Positions 1 through 9,287 of a stretch of DNA of 64,000 nucleotides are shown one piece after another. How positions within the stretch are numbered: position 1 is the stretch's first letter; the number at the start of each line of letters is the position of its first letter. The notes under the pieces were generated by a model. That model saw only the letters and a list, made by a program, of their open reading frames with translations, searched no databases and was not told the DNA's origin. The position numbers and the translations under genes are program-made. This stretch comes from Flavobacterium ginsenosidimutans (GTDB lineage Bacteria; Bacteroidota; Bacteroidia; Flavobacteriales; Flavobacteriaceae): positions 1 through 64,000 of the forward strand of contig NZ_QJRJ01000064.1 in the NCBI RefSeq assembly GCF_003254625.1, written 5' to 3'.

Positions 1-68
1 GGCGATTTTTTAGATTTCCAACGAAAACTTTAAAAAATGTTTTATTTTCTGTATTGACTTGATATGAC

Positions 69-76
69 TACCTTTG
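69..76 (+). promoter_or_regulatory. Promoter -7 element of era
   Basis: TACCTTTG matches the Bacteroidota -7 consensus TAnnTTTG and lies 20 bases before the era ATG, leaving a very short leader. A TTG at 54-56 is too close (12-base spacer) to be a standard -33 element. Confidence 0.6.
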
Positions 77-96
77 CAAAATAAATAAAACAAAAA

Positions 97-978
97 ATGT
101 CACATAAAGCAGGTTTCGTAAACATTATCGGAAATCCAAATGTTGGAAAATCAACATTGATGAACGCTTTCGTTGGAGAGCGATTATCGATCATTACCTC
201 AAAAGCACAAACTACACGTCATAGGATTTTAGGAATCGTAAACGGAGAAGACTTTCAGTTAGTTTTGTCTGATACTCCTGGAATCATCAAACCAGCATAC
301 GAAATGCAGGAATCTATGATGAACTTTGTAAAATCGGCTTTTGAAGATGCTGACATTTTAATCTACATGGTCGAAATTGGCGAGCAGGATCTTAAAGACG
401 AAGCTTTCTTTAATAAAATCATTCATGCTAAAATTCCGGTTTTATTACTTTTAAATAAAATTGATAATTCAAATCAAGAGCAATTAGAACAGCAAGTTAC
501 TTTCTGGAAAGAGAAAGTGCCAAATGCAGAAATTTTCCCAATTTCGGCTTTGCAGAACTTCAACGTTCCAGAAGTTTTTGAAAGAATTATCGAATTATTG
601 CCAGAATCTCCAGCTTATTATCCAAAAGATCAATTAACAGACAAACCAGAGCGTTTCTTTGTGAACGAAACAATTCGTGAGAAAATCTTATTGAATTACG
701 CTAAAGAAATTCCATACGCAGTAGAAATTGTAACAGAAGAATTTCACGAAACTGATACTATTATCAGAATTCGTTCAGTAATTATGGTAGAACGCGATAC
801 GCAAAAAGGAATCATCATTGGACATAAAGGTGCAGCTTTGAAAAAAGTAGGAACCGATGCCCGTGCCGATTTAGAGAAATTCTTCGGAAAACAAATTCAC
901 ATTGAGCTTTATGTAAAAGTGAACAAAAACTGGAGAAGCAACGCCAATATGCTGAAACGTTTCGGATATAATCAATAA
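97..978 (+). CDS. era: GTPase Era
   Basis: Era is a membrane-associated GTPase that binds the 3' end of 16S rRNA and assists 30S subunit maturation. The 293-residue length is typical. The N-terminal G domain shows G1 GNPNVGKST at residues 12-20, the switch threonines near 39-40, G3 DTPG at 59-62, G4 NKID at 120-123 and a SAL G5 near 150. The C-terminal KH RNA-binding domain (about 200-285) carries the GxxG loop GHKG at 242-245. It has its own promoter just upstream and is followed by the related GTPase gene der in the same direction, separated by about 250 bases with another promoter. The identification is secure; the start is supported by the N-terminal motif spacing. Confidence 0.97.
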   Translation: MSHKAGFVNIIGNPNVGKSTLMNAFVGERLSIITSKAQTTRHRILGIVNGEDFQLVLSDTPGIIKPAYEMQESMMNFVKSAFEDADILIYMVEIGEQDLKDEAFFNKIIHAKIPVLLLLNKIDNSNQEQLEQQVTFWKEKVPNAEIFPISALQNFNVPEVFERIIELLPESPAYYPKDQLTDKPERFFVNETIREKILLNYAKEIPYAVEIVTEEFHETDTIIRIRSVIMVERDTQKGIIIGHKGAALKKVGTDARADLEKFFGKQIHIELYVKVNKNWRSNANMLKRFGYNQ

Positions 979-1226
979 AAGAAGTTTTCAGTCGCAGTTT
1001 ACAGTCTCAGTCTGAAAACTGTGACTGCGACTGAGAACTAAAATATATCAGGAAATATCGCGTAAAAAATATAAAATCTTAGGTACTTAGAAACTTAGCA
1101 TCTCAGCAACTTTTTTTAACTACCTTTGCAAAAAATTTAAATAAGGCATTTAGATTATTAGTGATTCGGTTTTTAGGTAGCTAAAAATCTGAAATCTAAA
1201 GTCTAAAGTCTAAAATTCAAAAAAAA
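979..1226. other. era-der intergenic region with word repeats
   Basis: It contains an imperfect inverted repeat built from CAGTCGCAG / CTGCGACTGA words (about 985-1040), then CTTAG-type words (about 1079-1110), the der promoter, and AAAGTCT/AAATCT-type words just before the der start. No small ORF or structured RNA was recognised. Confidence 0.5.
1121..1128 (+). promoter_or_regulatory. Promoter -7 element of der
   Basis: TACCTTTG fits TAnnTTTG. It is about 100 bases before the der start, so the transcript would have a long 5' leader made mostly of AAATCT-like repeats. Confidence 0.55.
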
Positions 1227-2537
1227 ATGAATAATAACATTGTTGCGATAGTAGGAAGACCTAACGTGGGGAAATCGACCCTGTTTAATAGGCTGATACA
1301 AAGAAGAGAAGCTATTGTAGATTCAGTATCTGGGGTTACCCGTGATAGAAACTATGGTAAAAGCGAGTGGAACGGAAAAGAGTTTTCTGTCATTGATACA
1401 GGTGGATACGTTCGAGGGTCTGATGACGTTTTCGAAGGTGAAATTCGTAAACAAGTTGAGCTTGCTATTGACGAAGCCGATGTTATTATTTTTGTGGTTG
1501 ATGTTGAAGAAGGAATTACGCCAATGGATGAAACTGTTGCAAAATTACTTCGTAAAGTAACAAAACCAGTTTTATTGGCTGTAAATAAGGTTGATAACGC
1601 AATGCGCGAAAAAGATGCAGTTGAATTTTATAACCTTGGTTTAGGCGAATATTTTACTTTCGCAAGTATCTCAGGAAGCGGAACTGGAGATTTATTAGAT
1701 GCTTTAATCGAAGCTTTTCCAGAAAAACCAGAAGTTGAGGTTAAAGAAGATTTGCCTCGTTTTGCAGTTGTAGGACGTCCGAATGCTGGAAAATCTAGTT
1801 TTATCAACGCCTTGATTGGTAAAGACCGTTATATTGTTACAGATATTGCTGGAACAACTCGTGATGCAATTGATACTAAATTTGACCGTTTTGGTTTCGA
1901 ATTTAATTTGGTTGATACAGCGGGAATTCGCCGTAAAGCAAAAGTAAAAGAAGATTTAGAATTTTATTCTGTAATGCGTTCTGTACGTGCAATCGAGCAT
2001 GCAGATATCTGTATATTAGTTATCGATGCAACTCGCGGATTTGAAGGTCAGGATCAGAGTATTTTCTGGTTGGCTGAGAAAAACCGTAAGGGTGTTGTAA
2101 TCTTGGTAAACAAATGGGATTTAGTAGAAAAAGATACTATGTCTACACGTGATTACGAAGAGAAAATAAAAAAAGAATTAATGCCTTTTACAGATGTGCC
2201 AATTTTATTCGTTTCTGCTTTAACAAAACAGCGTTTATTAAAAGCATTGGAAGCTACGGTTCAGGTTTTCGAAAACAGAAAACAAAGAATTTCAACTTCA
2301 AAATTCAACGAATATATGTTGAAAGTAATTGAAGCTTATCCGCCGCCAGCAATGAAAGGTAAATATGTGAAAATTAAATATTGTATGCAGTTGCCAACTC
2401 AAACACCACAATTCGTGTTTTTTGCAAACTTACCGCAATACGTAAAAGAACCTTATAAACGATATCTGGAGAATAAAATTAGAGAGAAATGGGATTTCGC
2501 TGGAGTTCCAATCGACATTTATATCAGAGAAAAATAA
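1227..2537 (+). CDS. der: Ribosome biogenesis GTPase Der (EngA)
   Basis: Der is a double-GTPase needed for 50S ribosomal subunit assembly. Two tandem G domains are visible: the first with GRPNVGKST at 10-18, DTGG at 57-60 and NKVD at 120-123; the second with GRPNAGKSS at 183-191, DTAG at 230-233 and NKWD at 295-298. A C-terminal KH-like domain follows (about 355-436). The 436-residue length is normal for the family. It follows era on the same strand; the two ribosome-assembly GTPases are separately promoted here. A short rho-independent terminator ends the unit. Function is assigned with very high confidence from family motifs. Confidence 0.97.
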   Translation: MNNNIVAIVGRPNVGKSTLFNRLIQRREAIVDSVSGVTRDRNYGKSEWNGKEFSVIDTGGYVRGSDDVFEGEIRKQVELAIDEADVIIFVVDVEEGITPMDETVAKLLRKVTKPVLLAVNKVDNAMREKDAVEFYNLGLGEYFTFASISGSGTGDLLDALIEAFPEKPEVEVKEDLPRFAVVGRPNAGKSSFINALIGKDRYIVTDIAGTTRDAIDTKFDRFGFEFNLVDTAGIRRKAKVKEDLEFYSVMRSVRAIEHADICILVIDATRGFEGQDQSIFWLAEKNRKGVVILVNKWDLVEKDTMSTRDYEEKIKKELMPFTDVPILFVSALTKQRLLKALEATVQVFENRKQRISTSKFNEYMLKVIEAYPPPAMKGKYVKIKYCMQLPTQTPQFVFFANLPQYVKEPYKRYLENKIREKWDFAGVPIDIYIREK

Positions 2538-2545
2538 AAAATAGA

Positions 2546-2570
2546 ATCCCCTAGAATAGGGGATTTTTTT
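2546..2570 (+). terminator. Rho-independent terminator after der
   Basis: Arms ATCCCCTA / TAGGGGAT around a GAA loop are followed by a run of T. It begins 8 bases after the der stop. Confidence 0.85.
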
Positions 2571-2615
2571 ATGTTTTGTGCCTTTATAATTATAAGATCC
2601 ATTTTTTATTGGCAT

Positions 2616-2623
2616 TATATTTG
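2616..2623 (+). promoter_or_regulatory. Candidate -7 element for the outer-membrane protein gene
   Basis: TATATTTG fits TAnnTTTG, about 70 bases before the preferred ATG at 2695. No clear -33 TTG is seen at normal spacing. Confidence 0.4.
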
Positions 2624-2694
2624 AATAAATGTAAAAAACACAATTAAACCTTTTGTGTTTTTTTAAGTCTTATCGATCTAACCAACCTAATTTT

Positions 2695-5442
2695 ATGACC
2701 AGAATTTATTCGTTTTTATTGTTTTTAGTTTTTGTTTATTCGGCAAACGCCCAGAACAATATTGTTATTAAAGGAACTGTAATTGATATTAACAGCCAGC
2801 TTCCGCTTGAACTTGCTACCGTTTATTTTACTGCTGTAAAAGATTCCACAATTATCGAATATGCTACAACAGATAAAAATGGAAATTTTGTTATAAATAC
2901 TAAAAAGTATGATAAACCGGTTTTCTTAAAAGTAAATTATACTGGATATCAAGCTTATTTTGAAGAGCAAAAAGGACTTACAGAAAGTAAAGACTTTGGG
3001 AAATTGTATATGATTGAAAATGCAAATGTTCTAAATGAAGTTATAGTAAAATCTGAAGCTCCTCCAATTACCATTAAAAAAGATACTTTAGAATTTAATG
3101 CACCTTCATATAAAGTTCGTCCAGATGCGAATGTGGAGACTTTATTGAAGCAACTGCCTGGTTTTGATGTTGATAATTCGGGGAAAATCACGGTAAATGG
3201 GCGAGAAGTCAATCAGGTTTTAGTAAATGGAAAAGCATTTTTCGACAAAGACGGAGCGATCGCGATTAAAAACCTTCCCGCAGATATCATTAAAAAAGTT
3301 CAGGTTTCTGATTTTAAAACCAAAAAAGAAGAACTTGCAAAACAAGAATCGAGTTCAGATTATTCAACAGTTAATATCACTATTGACGAAAAGAAAAACA
3401 AAGGATATTTTGGGAAAGTTCTTGGCGGATATGGTTCTGACGAACGCTACGAAAGCAGTTTGATGATGAACTTTTTCAAAAACAAACAAAAAATAAGTGT
3501 TTTGGCTTCTTCCAATAATATCAATTCAACTGGATTTTCTATGGACGAGGTTTTTGATAATATGGGTGGCGGACGAAATGCAAAAGGAGGTCAGGGCGCT
3601 AGTAGTGGCGCAAAAGGAATTACACAGTCTACTTTGGCCGGAATTAATTATTCAGATGATTGGACAAAGGATTTGGAATTTATGAGCAGTTATAATTTCA
3701 CAAATGCCGTAACCAAAAATGATAGCAAATCAAATCAATTGAGTTTCTTGCCGACCGGAAATATTTTGACCGAAGCAGATTCTAAGACTAAAAATGAAAA
3801 TACAGGAAACAACGTAAATTTCGAATTAGAATATAAAATCGATCCGACGATGCAGATCGTTTTTGCTCCAAAATTAAGCCTTTCGCAGTCAAATAGTGAT
3901 TCTTCTTCTTCGACATATTCTGAAAATGAAAATGGTGAAGCATTGAACGAAAGCACAGCAACTTCGCATAATGAAAGTTCGAATACGAATTTTGCGAACA
4001 GCATCAATTTCAATAAAACATTCGAAAAGAAATCGAGAAATCTGAGCGTTGTTTTTAATAATAATAACACTAAGAGTGATTCTGATGGAATCAACGTTTC
4101 TGAAACTATTTTCTATCAGGACGCAAAACCAAATGACGAAAGAAATCAAAATGCTAAAAACACATCTAAAAGTGATAATTATGCCATTGATTTAGAATAT
4201 ACAGAGCCAATTACAGATTCGCTTCGCGTGCGTTTTGGAACTGATTTTAATTGGCAGAATTCGATTAATGATCAAAAAACATTTGATTTTGATGAAACAG
4301 AACAGCAGTATTCTGATCTGAATTTATCTTTGACAAATTACACGACATCAAAACAAAATTCGATTACGCCAAAAGTTGGAATTACTTTACAGAAAAGTAA
4401 ATTCACTCTTAATTTAAATTCGAGAACATCAATTGTAGAGTTTGACAATCATTCTTTCTATTTAAATCAAGCAACCGATCTGAATAAAAGATATATGCTT
4501 CCTTATGGAAATGCACAGCTTCGATATAAATTTGATCGTTCGAGAAATTTGACTTTTAAATATGATTATTCGAATACGCTTCCGTCTGCAACGCAATTAA
4601 TGCCAGTTGCAAACTTAAATAATCCGCTTAATAGTGTAATTGGAAATCCTAATTTGAATCCGATTGAGAAAAACAGTGCAGGAGTTGATTTCAGAAATTT
4701 TGATTTTAGAACGCGTTCAGGATATAGTCTTTTCCTTAGAGGCGATTATTATAACAATGACGTCGTTTCGACTTCTATTTATGATGAAAGTGGGAAAAGA
4801 AATACGACTTATGTAAATATCTCAGGAGCTTATTCGGCTTCGATTGGCGGAAACTGGAATCAGCAGATTAAAAAAGATGCGCATACCATTAGATATGGTC
4901 TTCGCTTGAGCGGTAATTATAATTTCGATAAAGGCTTTACCAATGCTGTTCTTTATAATGCAAAATCTGTTGTCATTACGCCAAGTGTTTATGCTTCTTA
5001 CGATTATGGAGAAGTGCTTTCGATTGCACCATCTTATAGTTTATCATACAATGAAACTAGATACGAGAATTATTCAAGAGATGCAACTTCAAACGTAATT
5101 CATAGAATTAATCTGCAGACAACTTCTTATTGGCCAGCTAATTTGATTTTTGGAAATGATTTTGGATACACTTATAATTCAAATATTTCAGGTGATTTTA
5201 AAAAGGATTTTTTCCTTTGGAACACGAGTTTGTCTTACGGATTTTTGGATAAAAAATTATATGCGAAAATTAAAGTTTATGATGTTTTAAATCAGAATCA
5301 AAGTGCTACAAGAACCATTTCGGCAACATCGATTAGAGATGAAGAAAATACGGTCTTAAAACGTTATGTAATGTTTTCTTTAGCGTATAAAATCGGAAAC
5401 TTTGCAGAAGGTAAAAAAGGAAAGAGACAAAGAGGGTCTTGA
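2695..5442 (+). CDS. Outer-membrane beta-barrel protein with CarboxypepD_reg-like domain
   Basis: A 915-residue secreted outer-membrane protein. From the ATG at 2695 it has a signal peptide ending FVYSANAQ (about residues 1-20), a carboxypeptidase-regulatory-like Ig-type domain (about 22-110), a plug-like segment containing VETLLKQLPGFDVD, and a long beta-rich C-terminal barrel of the OMP_b-brl_3 type. It resembles TonB-dependent receptors but the plug is atypical, and no SusD partner is adjacent. The substrate cannot be inferred. A 14-codon upstream extension from a TTG at 2653 exists, but the ATG gives a clean signal peptide. It follows the der terminator and is closed by a strong bidirectional hairpin. 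Confidence 0.85.
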   Translation: MTRIYSFLLFLVFVYSANAQNNIVIKGTVIDINSQLPLELATVYFTAVKDSTIIEYATTDKNGNFVINTKKYDKPVFLKVNYTGYQAYFEEQKGLTESKDFGKLYMIENANVLNEVIVKSEAPPITIKKDTLEFNAPSYKVRPDANVETLLKQLPGFDVDNSGKITVNGREVNQVLVNGKAFFDKDGAIAIKNLPADIIKKVQVSDFKTKKEELAKQESSSDYSTVNITIDEKKNKGYFGKVLGGYGSDERYESSLMMNFFKNKQKISVLASSNNINSTGFSMDEVFDNMGGGRNAKGGQGASSGAKGITQSTLAGINYSDDWTKDLEFMSSYNFTNAVTKNDSKSNQLSFLPTGNILTEADSKTKNENTGNNVNFELEYKIDPTMQIVFAPKLSLSQSNSDSSSSTYSENENGEALNESTATSHNESSNTNFANSINFNKTFEKKSRNLSVVFNNNNTKSDSDGINVSETIFYQDAKPNDERNQNAKNTSKSDNYAIDLEYTEPITDSLRVRFGTDFNWQNSINDQKTFDFDETEQQYSDLNLSLTNYTTSKQNSITPKVGITLQKSKFTLNLNSRTSIVEFDNHSFYLNQATDLNKRYMLPYGNAQLRYKFDRSRNLTFKYDYSNTLPSATQLMPVANLNNPLNSVIGNPNLNPIEKNSAGVDFRNFDFRTRSGYSLFLRGDYYNNDVVSTSIYDESGKRNTTYVNISGAYSASIGGNWNQQIKKDAHTIRYGLRLSGNYNFDKGFTNAVLYNAKSVVITPSVYASYDYGEVLSIAPSYSLSYNETRYENYSRDATSNVIHRINLQTTSYWPANLIFGNDFGYTYNSNISGDFKKDFFLWNTSLSYGFLDKKLYAKIKVYDVLNQNQSATRTISATSIRDEENTVLKRYVMFSLAYKIGNFAEGKKGKRQRGS

Positions 5443-5500
5443 TTTTTTTTTGAGGTTATGAGGTTCTAAGGTTCTAAGGAGCAAAGTGACAAAGATTAAT

Positions 5501-5538
5501 AAAAAACCGGAAATCAAATTTTTGATTTCCGGTTTTTT
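5501..5538. terminator. Bidirectional terminator hairpin
   Basis: Perfect arms AAAAAACCGGAAATCAAA and its complement separated by two bases give T-runs on both strands. It lies between the plus-strand OMP gene and the minus-strand DUF2490 gene. Confidence 0.85.
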
Positions 5539-5543
5539 ATTAG

Positions 5544-5613
5544 AAAATCTAAAATCTAAAATCTAAAATCTAAAATCTAAAATCTAAAATCTAAAATCTA
5601 AAATCTAAAATCT
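5544..5613. repeat. Tandem heptanucleotide repeat, (AAAATCT)x10
   Basis: Ten perfect, uninterrupted copies of AAAATCT. The last copy provides part of the stop codon of the minus-strand DUF2490 gene (TAG at 5614-5612). Related degenerate words (AAATCT, AAAGTCT) occur elsewhere between genes in this window. Confidence 0.95.
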
Positions 5614-6352
5614 AAAATTTCCGATTAATTCGATGATAAACCGTAAACCTAATAATGTCACGATCATAGAAATCTACACCGCTGGCACGTCTTTGAAAGT
5701 TTTTTAAGTATCCCAATTCTAAACCAAGATTTGGTGTGAAATGATAACGTAAAGCAACATAAAATCGGTTTTGATCGAAAGTGTTTCTGCGATTATCTTT
5801 TCCGAAATTGAATAAAATTTCATCAGAAATAGTTCCTTTTATGCTTCTGCCTTCTTTTTCCCAAAGGGTAAACATGGATTGTAAACGGTACCTAAATCTA
5901 AAAGCATAGGAGAATTCGTCCAATAATCCGTTTTTATCTGCTTTTTGAATGAATCGTTCTTCTAGCTGAAAACGGTTATGAAAAGTAATTTTCGCAATAT
6001 CATTAATTAAGGTCATATCTTGCTGAGCACGATATTCAGGAACCGAATAATCAGGATCAACATGCGGATTTTGTGTGTTCACGCTAAAAAAAGCAAATCC
6101 AGCACCTAAATCTATTGTTTTATTTGCTCTATAACGAGCTTGAGATCTAAGGACAAAAAGATTTTCATGAACAGGGTTTACAAAGCTTCGATTGTCAAAT
6201 TCAGAATGGAGAGCCCATTTTTCAGATAACGGAAAAATATTATAGTATCGAATCCAGGTTAAGGTTTGCTGGTCGATATTTCTTTGATTTTGAGCTGTAA
6301 TTAGCTGGCAAGCAAATATTATAATAAAAAGAAATCTAAAAGATCTGTTCAA
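5612..6352 (-). CDS. DUF2490 family outer-membrane protein
   Basis: A 246-residue protein with a signal peptide (MNRSFRFLFIIIFACQLITA) and a mature part of alternating beta strands rich in Tyr, Phe and Arg, including RYRANKTIDLGAGFAFF, RNTFDQNRFYVALRYHF and a C-terminal aromatic residue. This is typical of the DUF2490 barrel family, common in Bacteroidota and of unknown function. It is probably a small outer-membrane beta-barrel. The 3' end abuts the heptanucleotide repeat, which overlaps its stop codon, so changes in copy number could alter the C-terminus only if they extend into the gene. It is a single-gene unit convergent with the preceding OMP gene. Confidence 0.8.
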   Translation of the reverse strand: MNRSFRFLFIIIFACQLITAQNQRNIDQQTLTWIRYYNIFPLSEKWALHSEFDNRSFVNPVHENLFVLRSQARYRANKTIDLGAGFAFFSVNTQNPHVDPDYSVPEYRAQQDMTLINDIAKITFHNRFQLEERFIQKADKNGLLDEFSYAFRFRYRLQSMFTLWEKEGRSIKGTISDEILFNFGKDNRRNTFDQNRFYVALRYHFTPNLGLELGYLKNFQRRASGVDFYDRDIIRFTVYHRINRKF

Positions 6353-6440
6353 AAGCGGTAAATTCAGGTTGCGAATTTATACAATTGATCTCATTTCTAT
6401 TTATTTTAAAATCTGTTTTATAATTTTTTTTGTGAAAATA

Positions 6441-6475
6441 AAAACGAGACACATCCTAAAATGCATCTCGTTTTT
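6441..6475 (-). terminator. Terminator of the TonB-dependent receptor gene
   Basis: An AAACGAGA / TCTCGTTT stem with T-rich flanks on both strands, 28 bases beyond the receptor stop codon. Confidence 0.7.
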
Positions 6476-6502
6476 AATACTAAAACTAACTAACCTAACC
6501 GC

Positions 6503-9064
6503 TTACAGTGAATACTTAAAAGTAACTCCGTAAGTTCTTTGATCACCAAGAACTCCAGCATATTGTCCTGTGTTACCACTTGCAGGCAATAATTGCTCAT
6601 AGTAATCTTTATTGAAAAGGTTTCTTCCCCAAATTTGAATAGATAAACCTTGCGAAGCACGGAAACCTAAACGAGCATTAAAGATTGCATAACCTTGAAC
6701 TACTAAATATTTTGAAGCCGAAGGGCTTGAAGAAAATTCAGAACGAGCATAACCATCAGCAGCAAAGAAAATTTTTCCAGCATTACCAAAGAATTTTGCA
6801 TGATCAGAAAGCTCACCTCCAAGAGAACCAGCCCATCTTGAAGCACCTGGTAAATCAGTTCCAGAAACATCTTTATAAGCTACTTGAACTCCATCAACTG
6901 TAAGTCCTGTTTCTTCTAGCGGAAGCGGTGCATTTGTAAATTTTACATATTTACCATCTGTATATGTTGCAGCACCATTTATCGTTACATGTGAATTGAT
7001 AACAAAGCTCGCATCCAATTCAGCACCTCTTACACGCACTTTATCAGCATTTGCAAGATAACCACGGTTTACACCTAATTCAGCTGCTTGAACGTTAGTT
7101 TGGAAATCTTTGATATCAGTATTAAATAGCGTTAAATTTAAAATAGAGTTTTTAAACGGAGATGTTTTTACTCCAACTTCGTAATGATATACTTTTTCTG
7201 GTTTAACCACTGCAAGTTCAGTCATTGGCTGTCCTGATGAGTTTGTTGGAAGTCCAGCTACGTTAACTCCAACTGGTTTGTAACTTTTAGCAAATGTTGC
7301 ATAAGCATTGATTTTGTCAGATGCTTTGTAAGTAAGCGTTAAGTTTCCAGAAAAATCTGTGTTGTCAGTATCTGAATCAAATGCTTGATCAGAGTATACA
7401 GATTTTTTCAAAGCTAATAGGGCAGGATCTGTAGTCTGAAGACCTCCGTAAGTTTTACGAGAGTAACTAGCATCTTTCTTATCAAAATTATATCTCAAAC
7501 CTGGTAAAATATGGAATCTGTTTGTAATTGCCCAATCAAGTTGTCCAAATACAGCCGCACTAGAAGCCCTGATTCTTGCATCAGTATGAATTCCGTACCC
7601 TTCAAAAAGTCCAGGAGTTGCCCATAATGAACTTGTTGAACTTTGAGAAAATCTCCATTGTGCATCTCCAGATTCTTCAGTTCCGTCTGTTTGAGAAGTT
7701 TGGTCTATAAAGAATACTCCTGCAACACCACTAATTTTTGAAGTTAATTGTCCTGCATATCGAACTTCTTGCGTAATTTGAGTTTGTCTTGTTGGGTTTT
7801 GAGATTTAGCTAAAACTTGTAATCCTGTAAAATCTCTATCATTTGATGGATCCCAATTCCAGAAACGCCATGCTGTTGTAGAAGTAAGCGTTCCGCCTCC
7901 AATTTTTGTATCAACATTTAATGAAACTCCTCCTAAATCTTGTCCAGAACGCCAAGGAGTATCATGATCAATTTTACGATCAAAAGCATTTAAACTTGGC
8001 AATTGATAATTTAAATCGGCGATAATAGCATCAAACTGACGGTATGCAGCCCTTTTAGTAGGGGCAACACCAGCAACAACCTGCGCATATCCGTCAGGAC
8101 GCTGTGTTGTAAGATCACCTGCAAAAGTAACGTTTGTATTTTCTGTAGGAGTCCATAATAATTGTCCTCTAAAACCTTGATTATTTAAAGTATTTGTCGG
8201 TCTTCCTGTAGCAACGTTATCGATTAAACCATCACGCTGTGTTCCAGAAAAAGATAAACGACCAGCCACTTTTTTTCCTAATGCTCCTGTAACAGAAGCT
8301 TTAGCTTGTAAAAAAGCATAATTTCCGTAGCTAAGCTCAAAATCAGCACCTGTTGTGAAACTTGGTTTACGAGAAGTAATGTTAAAAGCTCCAGAAGTAG
8401 TGTTTTTTCCGAACAAAGAACCTTGTGGACCACGTAAAACCTCAATTTGTTCTACATCGATAAAATCTAAAGTAGTAGCTGCCGGACGTGCATAGTAAAC
8501 ACCGTCTACATAGAAACCAACTCCAGGATCGATACCGTCATTGGTAAGTCCGAATGGTGAACCTAAACTTCTAATGTTGATTCCTGTATTTCTTGGGTTA
8601 GAAGAATACAATTGAACAGATGGAACCAATTCTTTAATACGGTTTACGTTAAATGCTCCAGCTGCTTCTGCTTGTTTTCCTGTAACAACAGAAACGGCAA
8701 TTGGTACATCTTGTACTTTTTCGATTCTTCTTCTTGAAGAAACTACTACTTCGACAAGTTTATTTTCTTCACGTAAAGTTATCAATATTGGAGAAGCTGG
8801 AATTGAAGTAATTTCAAGTTCAGCGGTATTATAACCAATGTATTGAACTAAAAGTGTAAGAGGTAATTTTCCTTGAGATTCTATAGAAAAGCGCCCTTCA
8901 GAATTTGTGATTGTACTAAAAGTGGTTCCTTTAATTACCACGTTAGCTGCTTCTAAAGGAATATTTTGATCAGTGGTTACAACTCCTTCAATGTTTTGTG
9001 CGAATGAGATTGAGAATGTTAAAACTGCAAGTATTGTAAGTATATTTTTTATAGATGTTTTCAT
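6503..9064 (-). CDS. TonB-dependent receptor
   Basis: An 853-residue outer-membrane active transporter energised by TonB-ExbBD. It has a signal peptide ending SISFAQ (about 1-22), a carboxypeptidase-regulatory-like domain (about 25-100), a TonB-box-like stretch LVEVVVSSRR near 105-115, a canonical plug with VEQIEVLRGPQGSLFGKNT (about 205-225), and a 22-strand-type barrel ending YGVTFKYSL. The sequence is of the general iron-complex receptor type, but no siderophore genes are near. Directly upstream are an Rrf2 regulator and a leader ORF ending MMCMCW, so I infer control by sulfur or cysteine status and possibly import of an organosulfur compound. The substrate itself is not visible in the sequence. 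Confidence 0.93.
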   Translation of the reverse strand: MKTSIKNILTILAVLTFSISFAQNIEGVVTTDQNIPLEAANVVIKGTTFSTITNSEGRFSIESQGKLPLTLLVQYIGYNTAELEITSIPASPILITLREENKLVEVVVSSRRRIEKVQDVPIAVSVVTGKQAEAAGAFNVNRIKELVPSVQLYSSNPRNTGINIRSLGSPFGLTNDGIDPGVGFYVDGVYYARPAATTLDFIDVEQIEVLRGPQGSLFGKNTTSGAFNITSRKPSFTTGADFELSYGNYAFLQAKASVTGALGKKVAGRLSFSGTQRDGLIDNVATGRPTNTLNNQGFRGQLLWTPTENTNVTFAGDLTTQRPDGYAQVVAGVAPTKRAAYRQFDAIIADLNYQLPSLNAFDRKIDHDTPWRSGQDLGGVSLNVDTKIGGGTLTSTTAWRFWNWDPSNDRDFTGLQVLAKSQNPTRQTQITQEVRYAGQLTSKISGVAGVFFIDQTSQTDGTEESGDAQWRFSQSSTSSLWATPGLFEGYGIHTDARIRASSAAVFGQLDWAITNRFHILPGLRYNFDKKDASYSRKTYGGLQTTDPALLALKKSVYSDQAFDSDTDNTDFSGNLTLTYKASDKINAYATFAKSYKPVGVNVAGLPTNSSGQPMTELAVVKPEKVYHYEVGVKTSPFKNSILNLTLFNTDIKDFQTNVQAAELGVNRGYLANADKVRVRGAELDASFVINSHVTINGAATYTDGKYVKFTNAPLPLEETGLTVDGVQVAYKDVSGTDLPGASRWAGSLGGELSDHAKFFGNAGKIFFAADGYARSEFSSSPSASKYLVVQGYAIFNARLGFRASQGLSIQIWGRNLFNKDYYEQLLPASGNTGQYAGVLGDQRTYGVTFKYSL

Positions 9065-9093
9065 TTTTTATATTAAGTATATGTGATTAGTAG

Positions 9094-9109
9094 AATTTAA
9101 TATTAAATT
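9094..9109. other. AT-only perfect palindrome in the receptor leader
   Basis: AATTTAATATTAAATT is a 16-base perfect palindrome between the leader ORF stop and the receptor start. It could form a weak hairpin; it is not a GC-rich terminator. Confidence 0.4.
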
Positions 9110-9113
9110 TTTT

Positions 9114-9224
9114 TTACCAACACATACACATCATAGATGAAACAGTTTTCACGGTTGTGAAATTATAATTATGTTTTTTTTGCAAAAGATTTTGTCCACC
9201 TGATTTACTAGAATGTACTTTCAT
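9114..9224 (-). CDS. Putative sulfur-amino-acid leader peptide (36 aa, ends MMCMCW)
   Basis: A short ORF, MKVHSSKSGG to the C-terminus TVSSMMCMCW, read from an ATG at 9224 to a TAA at 9114. Five consecutive sulfur-containing residues (Met-Met-Cys-Met-Cys) precede the last Trp. It starts about 40 bases after a TATATTTG -7 element and ends 49 bases before the TonB receptor ATG. This position and composition fit a regulatory leader peptide: ribosomes slowing at the Cys/Met codons would change translation or transcription of the receptor. The leader role is inferred; only the ORF, its composition and its position are directly visible. No GC-rich terminator follows, so translational control is more likely than classical attenuation. 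Confidence 0.65.
   Translation of the reverse strand: MKVHSSKSGGQNLLQKKHNYNFTTVKTVSSMMCMCW
9202..9212. promoter_or_regulatory. Operator-like repeat, copy 1
   Basis: GATTTACTAGA lies inside the leader ORF. An identical 11-mer occurs at 9288-9298, upstream of the -7 element. It may be a regulator site, for example for the adjacent Rrf2 protein, or chance. Confidence 0.35.
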
Positions 9225-9263
9225 GAGTTAAAATTTTGTAAATGATTAGTTAATTATTTTTGG

Positions 9264-9271
9264 CAAATATA
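9264..9271 (-). promoter_or_regulatory. Candidate promoter -7 element for leader ORF and TonB receptor
   Basis: Minus-strand TATATTTG fits TAnnTTTG. No TTG lies at the -33 position; that zone is taken by the operator-like 11-mer at 9288-9298, which suggests a promoter depending on an activator or controlled by a repressor. Confidence 0.5.
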
Positions 9272-9287
9272 TATAATTAATTCTATC

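Noticed and set aside
2653..2694. Upstream TTG extension of the outer-membrane protein
   Set aside because: The ATG at 2695 gives a clean signal peptide; the extension would hide it behind 14 unlikely residues.
5544..5613. CRISPR or VNTR minisatellite inside a gene
   Set aside because: The unit is only 7 bp, lacks spacers and is essentially intergenic; reported as a simple tandem repeat.
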